From the NCBI GenBank assembly GCA_004353515.1, contig SMNZ01000001.1:310001-374000 (forward strand): DNA of 64,000 nucleotides, written 5' to 3'. The translations under genes and the position numbers were made by a program. Below are positions 54,879 to 64,000 of this stretch, in pieces. The first letter of the stretch is position 1. Every line of letters begins with the position of its first letter. The DNA comes from Alteromonadaceae bacterium M269 (GTDB taxonomy: Bacteria; Pseudomonadota; Gammaproteobacteria; Enterobacterales; Alteromonadaceae). The notes beneath the pieces were generated by a model. That model was not told the DNA's origin and searched no databases. It worked only from the letters and a program-made list of their open reading frames with translations.

Positions 54879-56348
54879 ATGTTTCAACTTTCTTTTCGTC
54901 GACAACGAATTCTGGTCTTTCTTATATCTTTTCTGAGCTTTTGTCATATTGCGTTTGCTCAGGAAGACAACAAGGAGATGATGAAAGCCGACGAAAAAGA
55001 AATGATGGATAAGCCGGAAGTTGTTGATCAAACTCCATTAACGCGATTAGGGACTGAATACGAAAACAGCATTCGTTTACTTCAGAACAGATTCCGCATT
55101 GATCACGAAGTGAGTGAGATCACTATGGTCTTCTTTCGTCGCTTCGGTAGTGCTCCTGTTGTCTTAGTCAGACCTAATGGCTCAAAAATCTTTCAAGGCG
55201 ATGCTGACGATGACAAAGTGACTTGGTTTGACTCTGCAACTTTTGACATGATCAAAATTAAGAACCCAGTACCAGGCCCGTGGCAGGCGGTTGGGCAAAT
55301 CTTACCTGAAAGTCGAGTCATGGTTGTAAGTGAAATTAAGCTGCATGTTGAGCCTCTGCCGACATTGTTATTTTCAGGGGAGATACTTAAACAAACTGCG
55401 ACTTTGTCGAATGGCGGTGAGGTGATTGATACACGTCAATTCAGTGATGTTGTGCAGCTAAGAATGCAGTTCGTGAGCACCAATAATCCCGATTTTAACA
55501 ACTTTGGTTCGCAGACTCAGGATATTGCAACTTTTACAGATAACGGCTTAGGGATGGATGAGCGACCTCTGGATGGTGTTTATACTGGTCAATACAACTT
55601 GCGAATCCCTGAAGGGGAATGGCGAGCGCTGTTTACTGTTGATACACCTATGTTTAGTCGGGAACAAATGGGTGATCCTTTAAGACTGTTTCCAAACCCA
55701 GTTACATTGACTGTTGAAAAAGCTGAAGAAGGCGAAGGGTATCACCGCCTTATGATCGATGCTGACCGTGAAAATGTTGATATAACAAGTTTGTTGATCG
55801 ACGGTAAGGTCACTTATCCCAACGGAGATGTACAGAACTTCTCCTTATCTGAGCAAACCGATCAGGCTAGAGTCCATCAGGTTATTAATTATGAATACGG
55901 TATTTTTAGAGCAAAGGTCACTGTATTTGGTAAGACACAGGATGGCCGCGACTTTATATTAGATGTCCCGGAGTTTACATTTTTAGTTGAAGAGCCTGAG
56001 CTGGAGAGTGCATTGGATGGACAGGTTGAAGGTACCGAAACGGCAAATGATGAACCTGAATTAGTCACTGATGAAGTTATTACCGAAGAGTTGCCACCTG
56101 AAGAAGAGAACAATACCAAGTACTACATCATTATCGCTTCGGTGAATTTAGGTATTTTAATTATTGGTGGAATACTGATCTGGTGGTTTATGAGAGATAA
56201 GTCTAATAAACCAGAAAAGCAGCCTAAAGATGGTTCTCCATCGTTCTTCTCAAAGTTGTTTAAAAAGAAAAAAGACAAAGAGGAAGGTAAGGACTCAGGC
56301 AAAAAAGAAGAGTCAGAGATAGCTGATTTATCTATGTCAGATAGTTAG
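54879..56348 (+). CDS. TIGR03503 family membrane protein
   Basis: 489 residues: a signal peptide (about 1-28), a beta-rich extracytoplasmic domain (about 50-370, with NRFRIDHEVSEITMVFFRR and PNGSKI), an acidic linker, a membrane helix (about 415-438, YYIIIASVNLGILIIGGILI) and a basic cytosolic tail with KKKKDKEEGKD. The family is found in marine gammaproteobacteria, function unknown. Tight coupling to dnaQ may be only positional. Confidence 0.83.
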   Translation: MFQLSFRRQRILVFLISFLSFCHIAFAQEDNKEMMKADEKEMMDKPEVVDQTPLTRLGTEYENSIRLLQNRFRIDHEVSEITMVFFRRFGSAPVVLVRPNGSKIFQGDADDDKVTWFDSATFDMIKIKNPVPGPWQAVGQILPESRVMVVSEIKLHVEPLPTLLFSGEILKQTATLSNGGEVIDTRQFSDVVQLRMQFVSTNNPDFNNFGSQTQDIATFTDNGLGMDERPLDGVYTGQYNLRIPEGEWRALFTVDTPMFSREQMGDPLRLFPNPVTLTVEKAEEGEGYHRLMIDADRENVDITSLLIDGKVTYPNGDVQNFSLSEQTDQARVHQVINYEYGIFRAKVTVFGKTQDGRDFILDVPEFTFLVEEPELESALDGQVEGTETANDEPELVTDEVITEELPPEEENNTKYYIIIASVNLGILIIGGILIWWFMRDKSNKPEKQPKDGSPSFFSKLFKKKKDKEEGKDSGKKEESEIADLSMSDS

Positions 56349-56459
56349 CATTTCCCCTTCTATTAGTGATGAAAGAACTAAAAGTGATCACTATTAGTAC
56401 TAGGCTGATTAATAAGGCAGCAGTTGAGTAATAAATCAGTAATATTCCTGAAAAATCTG

Positions 56460-56488
56460 TTGACTCGTTATAGTCCAGACCGTATCAT
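56460..56488 (+). promoter_or_regulatory. Promoter of the tRNA-Asp cluster
   Basis: TTGACT, 17-bp spacer, TATCAT, followed by a GCGCCGC discriminator identical to that of the tRNA-Val promoter. Confidence 0.7.
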
Positions 56489-56556
56489 CTGCGCCGCAGT
56501 TGGGAAGGGGGCTTTAGCCAAAATCTTAACTGTTTGAATTGATTGCAAAATCATGC

Positions 56557-56633
56557 GGAGTGGTAGTTCAGTTGGTTAGAATACCGGCCTGTCACGCCGG
56601 GGGTCGCGGGTTCGAGTCCCGTCCACTCCGCCA
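56557..56633 (+). tRNA. tRNA-Asp (anticodon GTC), copy 1
   Basis: 77 nt with encoded CCA. Acceptor GGAGTGG pairs with CCACTCC; loop CTGTCAC carries anticodon GTC. First of three identical copies. Confidence 0.97.
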
Positions 56634-56665
56634 ATTTTGTTGATATTCAAAGCTTATAACGCGCT

Positions 56666-56742
56666 GGAGTGGTAGTTCAGTTGGTTAGAATACCGGCCTG
56701 TCACGCCGGGGGTCGCGGGTTCGAGTCCCGTCCACTCCGCCA
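56666..56742 (+). tRNA. tRNA-Asp (anticodon GTC), copy 2
   Basis: Identical to copy 1, 32 bases downstream. Presumably processed from the same precursor. Confidence 0.97.
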
Positions 56743-56806
56743 ATATAAGCAATACCTCAATTTGTAGGTTCCATAAGATAGGTAAAACAAATAACAAACC
56801 TTGTGC

Positions 56807-56883
56807 GGAGTGGTAGTTCAGTTGGTTAGAATACCGGCCTGTCACGCCGGGGGTCGCGGGTTCGAGTCCCGTCCACTCCGCCA
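56807..56883 (+). tRNA. tRNA-Asp (anticodon GTC), copy 3
   Basis: Identical to copies 1 and 2, 64 bases past copy 2, with a different spacer sequence. Confidence 0.97.
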
Positions 56884-57035
56884 TTCTGGTTTATCTCAAT
56901 ACTTCTCTTCCATATAAATCAAACATTTTCTTAATGTTTACCGAGTCTACTTCCCTTAGTTTTGATCTGTGCAACTGATTATTAGTGTAATCACGTAGTG
57001 GCTTTACTGGCAGGTATACTACAAAGAGGTAAAGA

Positions 57036-57062
57036 CGTTGAAGCACGTGCTGTACTTCAACG
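57036..57062 (-). terminator. Terminator after fadE
   Basis: CGTTGAAG and CTTCAACG form a perfect 8-bp stem, followed on the minus strand by TCTTT, 25 bases past the fadE stop. Confidence 0.65.
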
Positions 57063-57086
57063 CTTTATAGTTTTTGGATGGCTTGA

Positions 57087-59552
57087 TTAAGCCGCTTTTC
57101 TACCTTTTTTCTTAGTTTCTGGCTCTGCTAGCGATTTGTTAGCCGCTAGCTCACTTGGATCAAAGTCATCAACGGCAATAACACTGAGTCTGCCTGCTTC
57201 TGCTCGTTGCAAGATAGCAGCTTCCTGGCTACTGATAATGCCTTTTTCCAGTCCCATCTCGGCAATTTTATCTAGCTTCACAAAGTTCAGTTTCTGATTT
57301 GTTTCTCGACATATACGGTCGAAAATTGGCTCAGAAGAGATAATATCTTCGAGCGTTTGCTCTAACTCTCCAAGTAAGTTGTGTGGATCTCTACTCCAGC
57401 ATTGACCTGCACCTAATCTGGTGCGGCTTTCATTGGGTGTTTGTAGTATCGCTGCAACTTGGTGTTCTAGCTTATCGTTAGGGCGCGAGTGAGTTTTACC
57501 AAAAGGCATGACAAAGAGTCTTAAAGCCCAACCCAAGTACTTATTAGGGAAGTTTTTCAGTAGCTCATCGACTGCTGCCTCTAACTGATATAAAGAGTCT
57601 TGCATTGCCCAATGTAACAAGGGTAAATCTGCTTTCTGACGACCTTCGTCATCGAACCTCTTTAACGTCGCTGATGCTAGATATAAAAAGCTTAAGATAT
57701 CTCCTAAGCGAGCAGAAAGTCTTTCTCTACGTTTTAGTTCACCGCCAAGCAAACCCATTGAGATGTCTGATAAGACCGCAAGGTTCGAACTGAATCGAGT
57801 CAAAGACTGATAGTACTCTTTTGTTTCATCAGAGAAGGGAGATGATGCTAAGCTCGAGTTTGTCCAACCAAACCAGAAACTACGGAAAAAGTTGCTGAAT
57901 ACAAAGCCAATGTGTCCAAACACCGCTTTATCGAACTCATCTAACGCTGTGTTTTCATCTTCATGCCCAGCTGCAATAAGTTCTTTCAATACGAAAGGAT
58001 GGCTGCGCATTGCGCCTTGACCATATATCATCATATTTCGTGTGAGGATATTGGCGCCTTCAACGGTTATTGCGATTGGTGCACCTTGATACCCTCTGCC
58101 TAGATAGTTCTTTTTACCAAGCATAACGCCCTTACCACCGTGGATATCCATGGTATCCATCATGATTTGGCGCATTTTTTCGGTAAGGTGATACTTACAG
58201 ATAGCTGAGATAACAGAGGGCTTTTCGCCCATATCAACCGCTTTGGTCGATACACTGGTGACGGCATCCATGAGATATGCATTACCACCAATACGGGCCA
58301 GCATTTCTTCGATACCTTCCATTTGGCCGATAGGTAATCTGAATTGTCTTCTAATACGTGCGTAAGCACCAGTCGCCAACGCAACCGTTTTAGCACCACC
58401 AGCGGCACTGGAAGGCAGAGTTATAACGCGTCCGACAGAAAGACACTCAACGAGCATGCGCCATCCTTGCCCCGCATTTTTAACACCACCAATAATAAAA
58501 TCTAACGGTACAAAGATATCGTTACCTCTAATAGGGCCATTTTGGAATGGAATATTAAGAGGGAAGTGACGGTTACCTATATCTAATCCCTCAGTACTTG
58601 ATGGAATAAGTGCGCAGGTAATACCTAAATCTTCTTCGTCTCCAATCAGGTTTTCTGGGTCATATAATTTGAAGGCAAGCCCTACAACAGTAGCTACTGG
58701 TGCAAGCGTGATGTATCGCTTGTCAAAGGTGAGCTTCATACCAATGACTTCTTCACCTTCCCACATGCCTTTACACACAATGCCTTGATCAGGAATAGCG
58801 CCTGCATCAGAGCCAGCTTCTGGGCTTGTTAATGCAAAACAGGGGATCTCTTGGCCGTTAGCTAAACGCGGTAAATAGTGATCTTTCTGCTCTTGTGTTC
58901 CATAGAGTTGCAACAGCTCGCCTGGGCCCAAAGAGTTGGGAACACCAACCGTCGACGCCAATACAATGCTCATGCCTGATAGCTTTTGCAAAACACGAGA
59001 TTGCGCATAGGCAGAGAATTCTAATCCGCCATATTCCTTTTTGATGATCATGGCGAAAAACTTGTTGTCTTTCAGGTACTGCCAAACTTCCGGAGGTAGG
59101 TCTGCTCGCTCGTGGTTGATTTCCCATTCATCAACCATTCGAGCGACTTCTTCAACAGGCCCATCAAGGAAGGCTTGCTCTTCCGCGGTTAGTCTTGCTT
59201 GTGGAACGTTATGAAGTTTTTGCCAATTTGGAGCACCACTAAATAAGTCGCCATCCCACCACACAGTACCAGCGTTGATAGCGTCTTTTTCGGTATCAGA
59301 CATCTCTGGGGTGATTTTTCTATAAGTGTCTAGTATTGGTTTCGTGAGATATTGTTTACGTATAGATGTTGAGTTTAACGAGACTGCAACTGCAAGGAAT
59401 ACCAGCCAAGTGAAAAGGCCGATAATATCCAATGTTGAGCCAACAACCATCAATACACCAACAGCAACGGTGGCATTGAATAATTTAAGCCGCAGTGAAC
59501 TAGCGATACCTACCACTACAAAGACGGCTAAAAGCCAATATAAATATTCCAT
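57087..59552 (-). CDS. fadE: Acyl-CoA dehydrogenase FadE
   Basis: First oxidation step of fatty-acid beta-oxidation. 821 residues, as in E. coli FadE (814), much longer than ordinary acyl-CoA dehydrogenases. Two N-terminal membrane helices (about 3-22 and 28-60), then the dehydrogenase core with [30 protein letters not shown] and [18 protein letters not shown], and a C-terminal FadE-specific domain ending in a basic tail KKKGRKAA. No beta-oxidation partners nearby. Confidence 0.95.
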   Translation of the reverse strand: MEYLYWLLAVFVVVGIASSLRLKLFNATVAVGVLMVVGSTLDIIGLFTWLVFLAVAVSLNSTSIRKQYLTKPILDTYRKITPEMSDTEKDAINAGTVWWDGDLFSGAPNWQKLHNVPQARLTAEEQAFLDGPVEEVARMVDEWEINHERADLPPEVWQYLKDNKFFAMIIKKEYGGLEFSAYAQSRVLQKLSGMSIVLASTVGVPNSLGPGELLQLYGTQEQKDHYLPRLANGQEIPCFALTSPEAGSDAGAIPDQGIVCKGMWEGEEVIGMKLTFDKRYITLAPVATVVGLAFKLYDPENLIGDEEDLGITCALIPSSTEGLDIGNRHFPLNIPFQNGPIRGNDIFVPLDFIIGGVKNAGQGWRMLVECLSVGRVITLPSSAAGGAKTVALATGAYARIRRQFRLPIGQMEGIEEMLARIGGNAYLMDAVTSVSTKAVDMGEKPSVISAICKYHLTEKMRQIMMDTMDIHGGKGVMLGKKNYLGRGYQGAPIAITVEGANILTRNMMIYGQGAMRSHPFVLKELIAAGHEDENTALDEFDKAVFGHIGFVFSNFFRSFWFGWTNSSLASSPFSDETKEYYQSLTRFSSNLAVLSDISMGLLGGELKRRERLSARLGDILSFLYLASATLKRFDDEGRQKADLPLLHWAMQDSLYQLEAAVDELLKNFPNKYLGWALRLFVMPFGKTHSRPNDKLEHQVAAILQTPNESRTRLGAGQCWSRDPHNLLGELEQTLEDIISSEPIFDRICRETNQKLNFVKLDKIAEMGLEKGIISSQEAAILQRAEAGRLSVIAVDDFDPSELAANKSLAEPETKKKGRKAA

Positions 59553-59785
59553 TTGAACTCCAAAAAAGAATCAGGTCTGACCAGGTAATAATTAATTATA
59601 GCTTAACCGAAATAAAATGGCAGTGTCCGATAAAGCACAAAAGTATTGAAATTGAGATGTCGGTATGAAGGATATCGGTTATTGGTTATTGGTAATTGGT
59701 AGGGCTTTAGAATGTATTAAATAGACGAATCTATGTCCGTCTATTTAAGAATCGACTTGGGTTTGTTAAGAGATATGTTGCCCAT

Positions 59786-60484
59786 TTAAGGTGTAAGAGC
59801 GCTGTAAGAACTCAGCTGCACGTCTGCTTGTTGCTTACCTTCTTTATATTGCTCAATACGGACCATGGTGTAATCCAAACTTGGAGCAAACCAAATATAG
59901 GTTGTTCTTTTACTTGATGATGCTCTAACAATCTGTACTTTAAGCGTGTCGATTTCGCCATAAGGAAGCGTCAGCTTTTCTTCTCCAAGTATCTTGAACT
60001 TATAAGTCTTATATTGTGCTCTATTGTTAATAATACGGTATTCAAACTCTTGCTGAGATGACATTAAGCTTTGTTGAAAGTGGAAGCGGTAAAGTAGGTT
60101 ATCTAGCTCGCCATCCCACTCAAACACATCCCCTTTTTTAGAGTTAACTATCTTTTGCTCGACATCGAATTGCAAATCTAGTGATTTATCCTTCCCAGTG
60201 CCTTTGCGAACATAAGTGTATTGCTGTGGAATAAGCTCGTTATCTTTGAGAACAAAGTGGCTGGTTTCGTAGCGCTTATCTGTAAGAAAGAAGAGAGAAG
60301 CCAATGATTGATAGGAGAGTCTGTATTGATTGCCTGATACATGTTCAAGTTTCTGTTTAGCTGTACCTATTTTTTGTCCTTTTCTATAGCCTATATAGTC
60401 GGCTTCGAACGGCTTTAAATTCGCATAAACGACCTGACTAATACTCAGCGCTAAAAACACAAACAACGTTTTAATTTGCTGCAT
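59786..60484 (-). CDS. DUF3108 family exported protein
   Basis: 232 residues from ATG 60484, giving a clear signal peptide (MQQIKTLFVFLALSISQVVYA). The frame upstream to 60529 lies inside purN and lacks a signal. The mature part is a beta-rich DUF3108 domain (about 30-230) with FEADYIGYRKGQKIG and LPYGEIDTLKVQIV. It overlaps the end of purN by 14 bases and is likely cotranscribed. Function unknown; envelope location predicted. Confidence 0.82.
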   Translation of the reverse strand: MQQIKTLFVFLALSISQVVYANLKPFEADYIGYRKGQKIGTAKQKLEHVSGNQYRLSYQSLASLFFLTDKRYETSHFVLKDNELIPQQYTYVRKGTGKDKSLDLQFDVEQKIVNSKKGDVFEWDGELDNLLYRFHFQQSLMSSQQEFEYRIINNRAQYKTYKFKILGEEKLTLPYGEIDTLKVQIVRASSSKRTTYIWFAPSLDYTMVRIEQYKEGKQQADVQLSSYSALTP

Positions 60485-61109
60485 ACCCGTTGTCCCCAAT
60501 AACTTCATTGTCAAGATAGGCTTTACCATTTTGCATACTTAATCGATCTTCGCAAAACCATTTAACAACCATAGGATAAATTTGCCGTTCTTGTTCTTGT
60601 ACACGAGCCGCAAGATCTGTTGCCGAATCCTCTGGAAAGACAGGTACCTTTGCTTGAAGTATGACTGGACCGCCATCAAGTTCTGGACTAACAAAGTGGA
60701 TACTGGCGCCATGCTCAGGTTCGTCGTCATCAATAGCTCTTTGGTGAGTATTCAGACCTTTATATTTGGGTAATAAAGACGGATGCACATTTAACATCTT
60801 CCCCGTGAAAGAATTAACGAAGTAGGGTGTTAAGATGCGCATGAAGCCCGCGAGAACAATAAGGTCCGGACTAAACCGCTCAATATTAGCCAATAGAGCA
60901 GTGTCGTATTCCTCTCTACTCGCGTAATCTTTGTGTGAGACAACCAGATTGTTTATGCCTGCTTGCTCGGCTCTCTGCAAACCATAAACACCATCAATAT
61001 TTGAGATAACGGCAACTATTTTGCCGTTAATTTTCTCATTATCGATTTGGTCAATAATGGCTTGCAGGTTTGAACCATTACCCGAAATCAGTACAACAAT
61101 GGACTTCAT
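60471..61109 (-). CDS. purN: Phosphoribosylglycinamide formyltransferase
   Basis: 212 residues. Converts GAR to FGAR with 10-formyl-tetrahydrofolate. GNGSNLQAI, the catalytic segment NVHPSLLPKYKGLNTHQRAI (as N..H) and HFVSPELDGGPVI with the active aspartate are present. Three bases after purM; the standard purM-purN operon. Confidence 0.97.
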   Translation of the reverse strand: MKSIVVLISGNGSNLQAIIDQIDNEKINGKIVAVISNIDGVYGLQRAEQAGINNLVVSHKDYASREEYDTALLANIERFSPDLIVLAGFMRILTPYFVNSFTGKMLNVHPSLLPKYKGLNTHQRAIDDDEPEHGASIHFVSPELDGGPVILQAKVPVFPEDSATDLAARVQEQERQIYPMVVKWFCEDRLSMQNGKAYLDNEVIGDNGYAAN

Positions 61110-61112
61110 TGG

Positions 61113-62150
61113 CTAGACCATTTCGACTTGTTCGGAGCCATCTTTTTCCGCAATTGAGCCCAGCTCCCAAGCGTTTTCATCCATTGCATTAAGGCTCTCG
61201 ACAATACTTCCAGCGGAATCTGCCGGAACAACTAACATAAGGCCTACACCACAATTGAAGGTTCTGTACATTTCGTGTGTTTCGACATTGCCATTGGTTT
61301 GCAACCAATTAAAGATTGCTGGCCATTCCCAAGACTTACTATTGATTACAGCCTTACATTCTGAAGGTAAAACGCGAGGGATGTTTTCCCAGAAACCACC
61401 ACCTGTAATATGAGATATAGCGTTAACTTTGTGTGACTTAAGCAGTTCTAGAATGGGTTTAACGTAAATACGTGTTGGCTCAAGAAGGTGATCTGCAATT
61501 GATTTACCTTCTAGTTCCGAGCTTGTGTCAGCATTTGCCACTTCAATAATTTTTCTGATTAACGAGTAACCATTAGAGTGGGGGCCTGACGATGCCAGTG
61601 CAATAATTTTGTCACCAGCAGTAACCTGGCTACCATCGATTAACTCGTCTTCTTCAACGACACCAACACAAAATCCGGCGACGTCATAATCTTCACCGTG
61701 ATACATGCCTGGCATTTCTGCTGTTTCACCGCCAATAAGTGCGCAACCTGCTTGTTCGCAGCCTTGGCCAATGCCGGTTACTACTTCAGTGGCGACATCA
61801 ACATTCAATTTACCTGTGGCGTAATAATCAAGGAAAAATAGTGGTTCTGCGCCCTGAACAATAAGATCGTTTACACACATACCGACTAAATCAATCCCAA
61901 TTGATTGATGGCGCTCCAGGTCCATTGCTAGTCGAAGTTTTGTACCTACACCATCAGTTCCAGATACAAGTAATGGCTTTTTGTATTTTGTTGGGAGCGA
62001 GCATAGCGCTCCAAAGCCACCTAATCCGCCTCTAACTTCCGGACGGTGAGTTCGTTTTGTTACCTGCTTAATCTTATCAACAAGCTGATTACCAGCATCG
62101 ATATCGACGCCCGCATCTTTATAACTTAACGATGATTTTGTATCTGCCAC
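61113..62150 (-). CDS. purM: Phosphoribosylformylglycinamidine cyclo-ligase (AIR synthetase)
   Basis: 345 residues. Closes the imidazole ring of AIR using [17 protein letters not shown], the [11 protein letters not shown] loop and [13 protein letters not shown] are canonical. Divergent from the DUF2066 gene, as in many gammaproteobacteria. Confidence 0.98.
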   Translation of the reverse strand: MADTKSSLSYKDAGVDIDAGNQLVDKIKQVTKRTHRPEVRGGLGGFGALCSLPTKYKKPLLVSGTDGVGTKLRLAMDLERHQSIGIDLVGMCVNDLIVQGAEPLFFLDYYATGKLNVDVATEVVTGIGQGCEQAGCALIGGETAEMPGMYHGEDYDVAGFCVGVVEEDELIDGSQVTAGDKIIALASSGPHSNGYSLIRKIIEVANADTSSELEGKSIADHLLEPTRIYVKPILELLKSHKVNAISHITGGGFWENIPRVLPSECKAVINSKSWEWPAIFNWLQTNGNVETHEMYRTFNCGVGLMLVVPADSAGSIVESLNAMDENAWELGSIAEKDGSEQVEMV

Positions 62151-62313
62151 GCTTCTGTTCTCGTATTCGCGAAAAATTTGGCGGATTTTATCAGTTAAGG
62201 GCGTAGCTGCCTACCGCTCATCAGAGGATAAATTACTGTTTTATTGAAACAAGAGATGAAATTAACGCGCATTTAAATAACAATAGCGGTATGACTTATG
62301 GATCGAATATTAG

Positions 62314-63417
62314 ATGAAGCTTCTTTTTAACGTTTTTTGGCTAACTTATTTTGTCTCAAGTGCTGTTTTCGCCGATGTGGTTACAGGCTTATACGACGCA
62401 GTAACAAGGATAGAGTCACAATCTCAGTCGGCACAGAGCCGAGCTACTCGCCAAGGTATGGAGCAAGTTTTAGTTAAAGTCAGTGGTGATCAAAATATAT
62501 TGCAGAACAGCGATATTAGAGCGCATGTTCGTCGTGCAAACGATTATTTATTGCAGTTTAATTTTGGTATGGAAGATGGCGCGCTAACATTTCAAAGTAC
62601 GTTTGAGAAAAGTAAAATTGATCGCATTATTAAAGATGCTGGTTTTCCGATTTGGGGAAGCCGTAGGCCGTCGACTTTATTTTGGTTGGCTGTTGAATCT
62701 GATGATGATTCAGAACGCTTTATCGTATCTGAAGCCGATAGTTTATTAATTAAAAATACGGCGTTAAGAGCATCGAAGAGAAGAGGACTCGTTGTTGATT
62801 TTCCCTTACTTGACCTAGATGACATTGAGAAAGTGCACGTTGTCGATGTCTGGGGGCGGTTCATGGATAACTTGGTGAACGCCAGCGATCGCTATGATGT
62901 CGAGAGTGTTTTGGTAGCCCGATTATACAAAGCAACAAGTTTAATTGATGAAGATGATAGTGTTCCTGAGCTTTTAAAGGCTGAGCAAGGTGAAGCAAGT
63001 TGGCAACTTGATTGGAGTCTGCAGCTAGCTAATCAGACTTACAACGGTACTTATAATGGTTCATTATCTGAACCTTTGATTGATAACTTGATCGATGAAG
63101 TGGCAAATCAACTGGCGTCCAGGTTTGCTATTGGCTTAAGTGATAACCGATTTGCGAATGAAAGGATCGACATAAAAGTTGTGGGTTTGGAAAATATGCG
63201 GCAACTCGTTAAAACGACTGAAGTGTTGCGTAGCGTTGCGGCAATTTCCGATGTGTCCATGACGTCGATAACCGGAGATATAGCGACTTTTGAACTAACG
63301 CTATTGGGGACTGAACAGGACTTTTTGACGGCCTTATCTCTGGAAAAGAGTATTGTTCGTCGACGAGATCAATTTGACCAACCTGTTGATTCACTTGAGT
63401 TTGTGCTGGAAAACTGA
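62314..63417 (+). CDS. DUF2066 family exported protein
   Basis: 367 residues with an N-terminal signal peptide (about 1-20, ending VFA) and a DUF2066 domain marked by RATRQGMEQVLVKVSGD and FPIWGSRRPSTLFWLAV. The purM / DUF2066 / hda order is conserved in related bacteria. Function unknown. Eight bases separate it from hda. Confidence 0.86.
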   Translation: MKLLFNVFWLTYFVSSAVFADVVTGLYDAVTRIESQSQSAQSRATRQGMEQVLVKVSGDQNILQNSDIRAHVRRANDYLLQFNFGMEDGALTFQSTFEKSKIDRIIKDAGFPIWGSRRPSTLFWLAVESDDDSERFIVSEADSLLIKNTALRASKRRGLVVDFPLLDLDDIEKVHVVDVWGRFMDNLVNASDRYDVESVLVARLYKATSLIDEDDSVPELLKAEQGEASWQLDWSLQLANQTYNGTYNGSLSEPLIDNLIDEVANQLASRFAIGLSDNRFANERIDIKVVGLENMRQLVKTTEVLRSVAAISDVSMTSITGDIATFELTLLGTEQDFLTALSLEKSIVRRRDQFDQPVDSLEFVLEN

Positions 63418-63425
63418 TTATCAAC

Positions 63426-64000
63426 ATGAATATGCAATTATCACTACCGGTTAATACATCAGACAAAGTTTCGTTCGAAAGCTTTGTTTTTGGTGAGAAT
63501 CAACAGGCTATTGATAGTTTAAAAAAGCTTATTACTAAAGATGAGACAGCGCCTTTTCTCTTTTATTTGTTTGGTGAAAAGGGTTGCGGCAAGAGCCACT
63601 TGCTCATCAGCTTATGCCATTATGCGCACGCTCGTGGCCTTGATGCGATTTACATTGATCTTAAGCAAACACAAGAGCTGGTGCCGGATGTATTGTCGAA
63701 TTTGGAAGCTAGTTCAATTATCTGTTTGGACGGTTTAGAGAATATAAAGTCCTCAGTTGAGTGGCAGGAAGCCGTTTTTGATTTGATCAATCGTGTTAAA
63801 GAGCAGGGAGATACGTCAATTGTTATCTCAGGAAGAGAAGCTCTTTCGTCCTTGTCATTAACTCTGGCAGATTTGAAATCCCGGTTAAGTTGGGGTTTGA
63901 GCTATGCAATCACGCCGTTAAATGATACTGAAAAGCAGGAACTCATCATTAAACGAGCAAAACAGCGAGGCATGGTACTTTCAACTGAAGTTGCTAAGTT
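63426..64000 (+). CDS. hda: DnaA inactivator Hda (3' end outside window)
   Basis: The first 191 residues of a DnaA-like AAA+ protein. The N-terminal QLSLPV is the sliding-clamp-binding motif of Hda. Walker A is FGEKGCGKSH, Walker B is IICLDGLEN, and the sensor-1/box VII region contains SGREALS and LKSRLSWG. With the loaded clamp it triggers DnaA-ATP hydrolysis to block re-initiation. The frame stays open to the window edge. Confidence 0.93.
   Translation, partial: MNMQLSLPVNTSDKVSFESFVFGENQQAIDSLKKLITKDETAPFLFYLFGEKGCGKSHLLISLCHYAHARGLDAIYIDLKQTQELVPDVLSNLEASSIICLDGLENIKSSVEWQEAVFDLINRVKEQGDTSIVISGREALSSLSLTLADLKSRLSWGLSYAITPLNDTEKQELIIKRAKQRGMVLSTEVAK

Noticed and set aside
56654-56884. Minus-strand frame encoding a repeated WTGLEPATPGV peptide
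   Set aside because: It is the antisense of the tRNA-Asp genes; the repeated peptide comes from identical tRNA copies and is a well-known annotation artefact.

Overview
The window is 64 kb of a gammaproteobacterial chromosome. The conserved neighbourhoods thrS-infC-rpmI-rplT / pheS-pheT-ihfA, elyC/cmoM, rnhA/dnaQ and purN-purM / DUF2066 / hda, together with astE, DUF2897, DUF3080, TIGR03503 and DUF2066 genes, fit a marine Alteromonadales/Oceanospirillales-type organism. The genus cannot be fixed from the sequence alone.

Layout. 1-13374 is host: the 3' part of a phosphoglucomutase gene and glgP (glycogen metabolism), a degenerate-GGDEF/EAL protein, astE, a reverse-strand run dapE-ldcB-like-DUF2897 headed by an ArsC/Spx-like gene, an EIIA(Glc)-like protein without its phospho-histidine, an acetolactate-synthase-like enzyme, a patatin and tRNA-Val(GAC). 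13375 to about 28400 is a decayed lambdoid prophage or satellite inserted at that tRNA. From 28448 to the end is host again: folate and lipid genes, the translation/IHF cluster, tRNA modification, DNA repair and replication genes (sbcB, hrpA, rnhA, dnaQ, hda), three tRNA-Asp genes, fadE and late purine biosynthesis.

The mobile region keeps lambda gene order but has lost its core. From the tRNA it holds three 11-bp direct repeats (candidate integrase arm sites), a Shedu-type (DUF4263) anti-phage nuclease gene, a frameshifted tyrosine integrase, an Xis-like gene, a phage Dam methylase, a PapB-like regulator, a C-terminal stub of a C5-cytosine methylase, ninG, an antiterminator-Q-like gene, accessory cassettes, lysozyme, a small lipoprotein, holin, a membrane gene on the other strand, a lambda-like cos candidate and a decayed Nu1 (small terminase) gene. 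No repressor, replication, capsid, portal, large-terminase or tail genes are present. Two further genes on the reverse strand (DUF1444-like, HslV-like) lie before host sequence resumes.

The part most likely to be new is the cassette array between Q and the lysozyme (about 19.0-23.1 kb). It carries five unrecognised genes, four of them membrane proteins, all reading the same way and mostly with TTG or GTG starts. Four boundaries show the same plan: a sigma70-like promoter, a leader of about 40-55 nt, an intrinsic terminator, then the ORF. Two of these boundaries are visibly related in sequence. With the Shedu gene at the other edge, the element looks like a platform kept for its accessory, possibly defence, cargo after the phage core was lost. 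That last step is inference.
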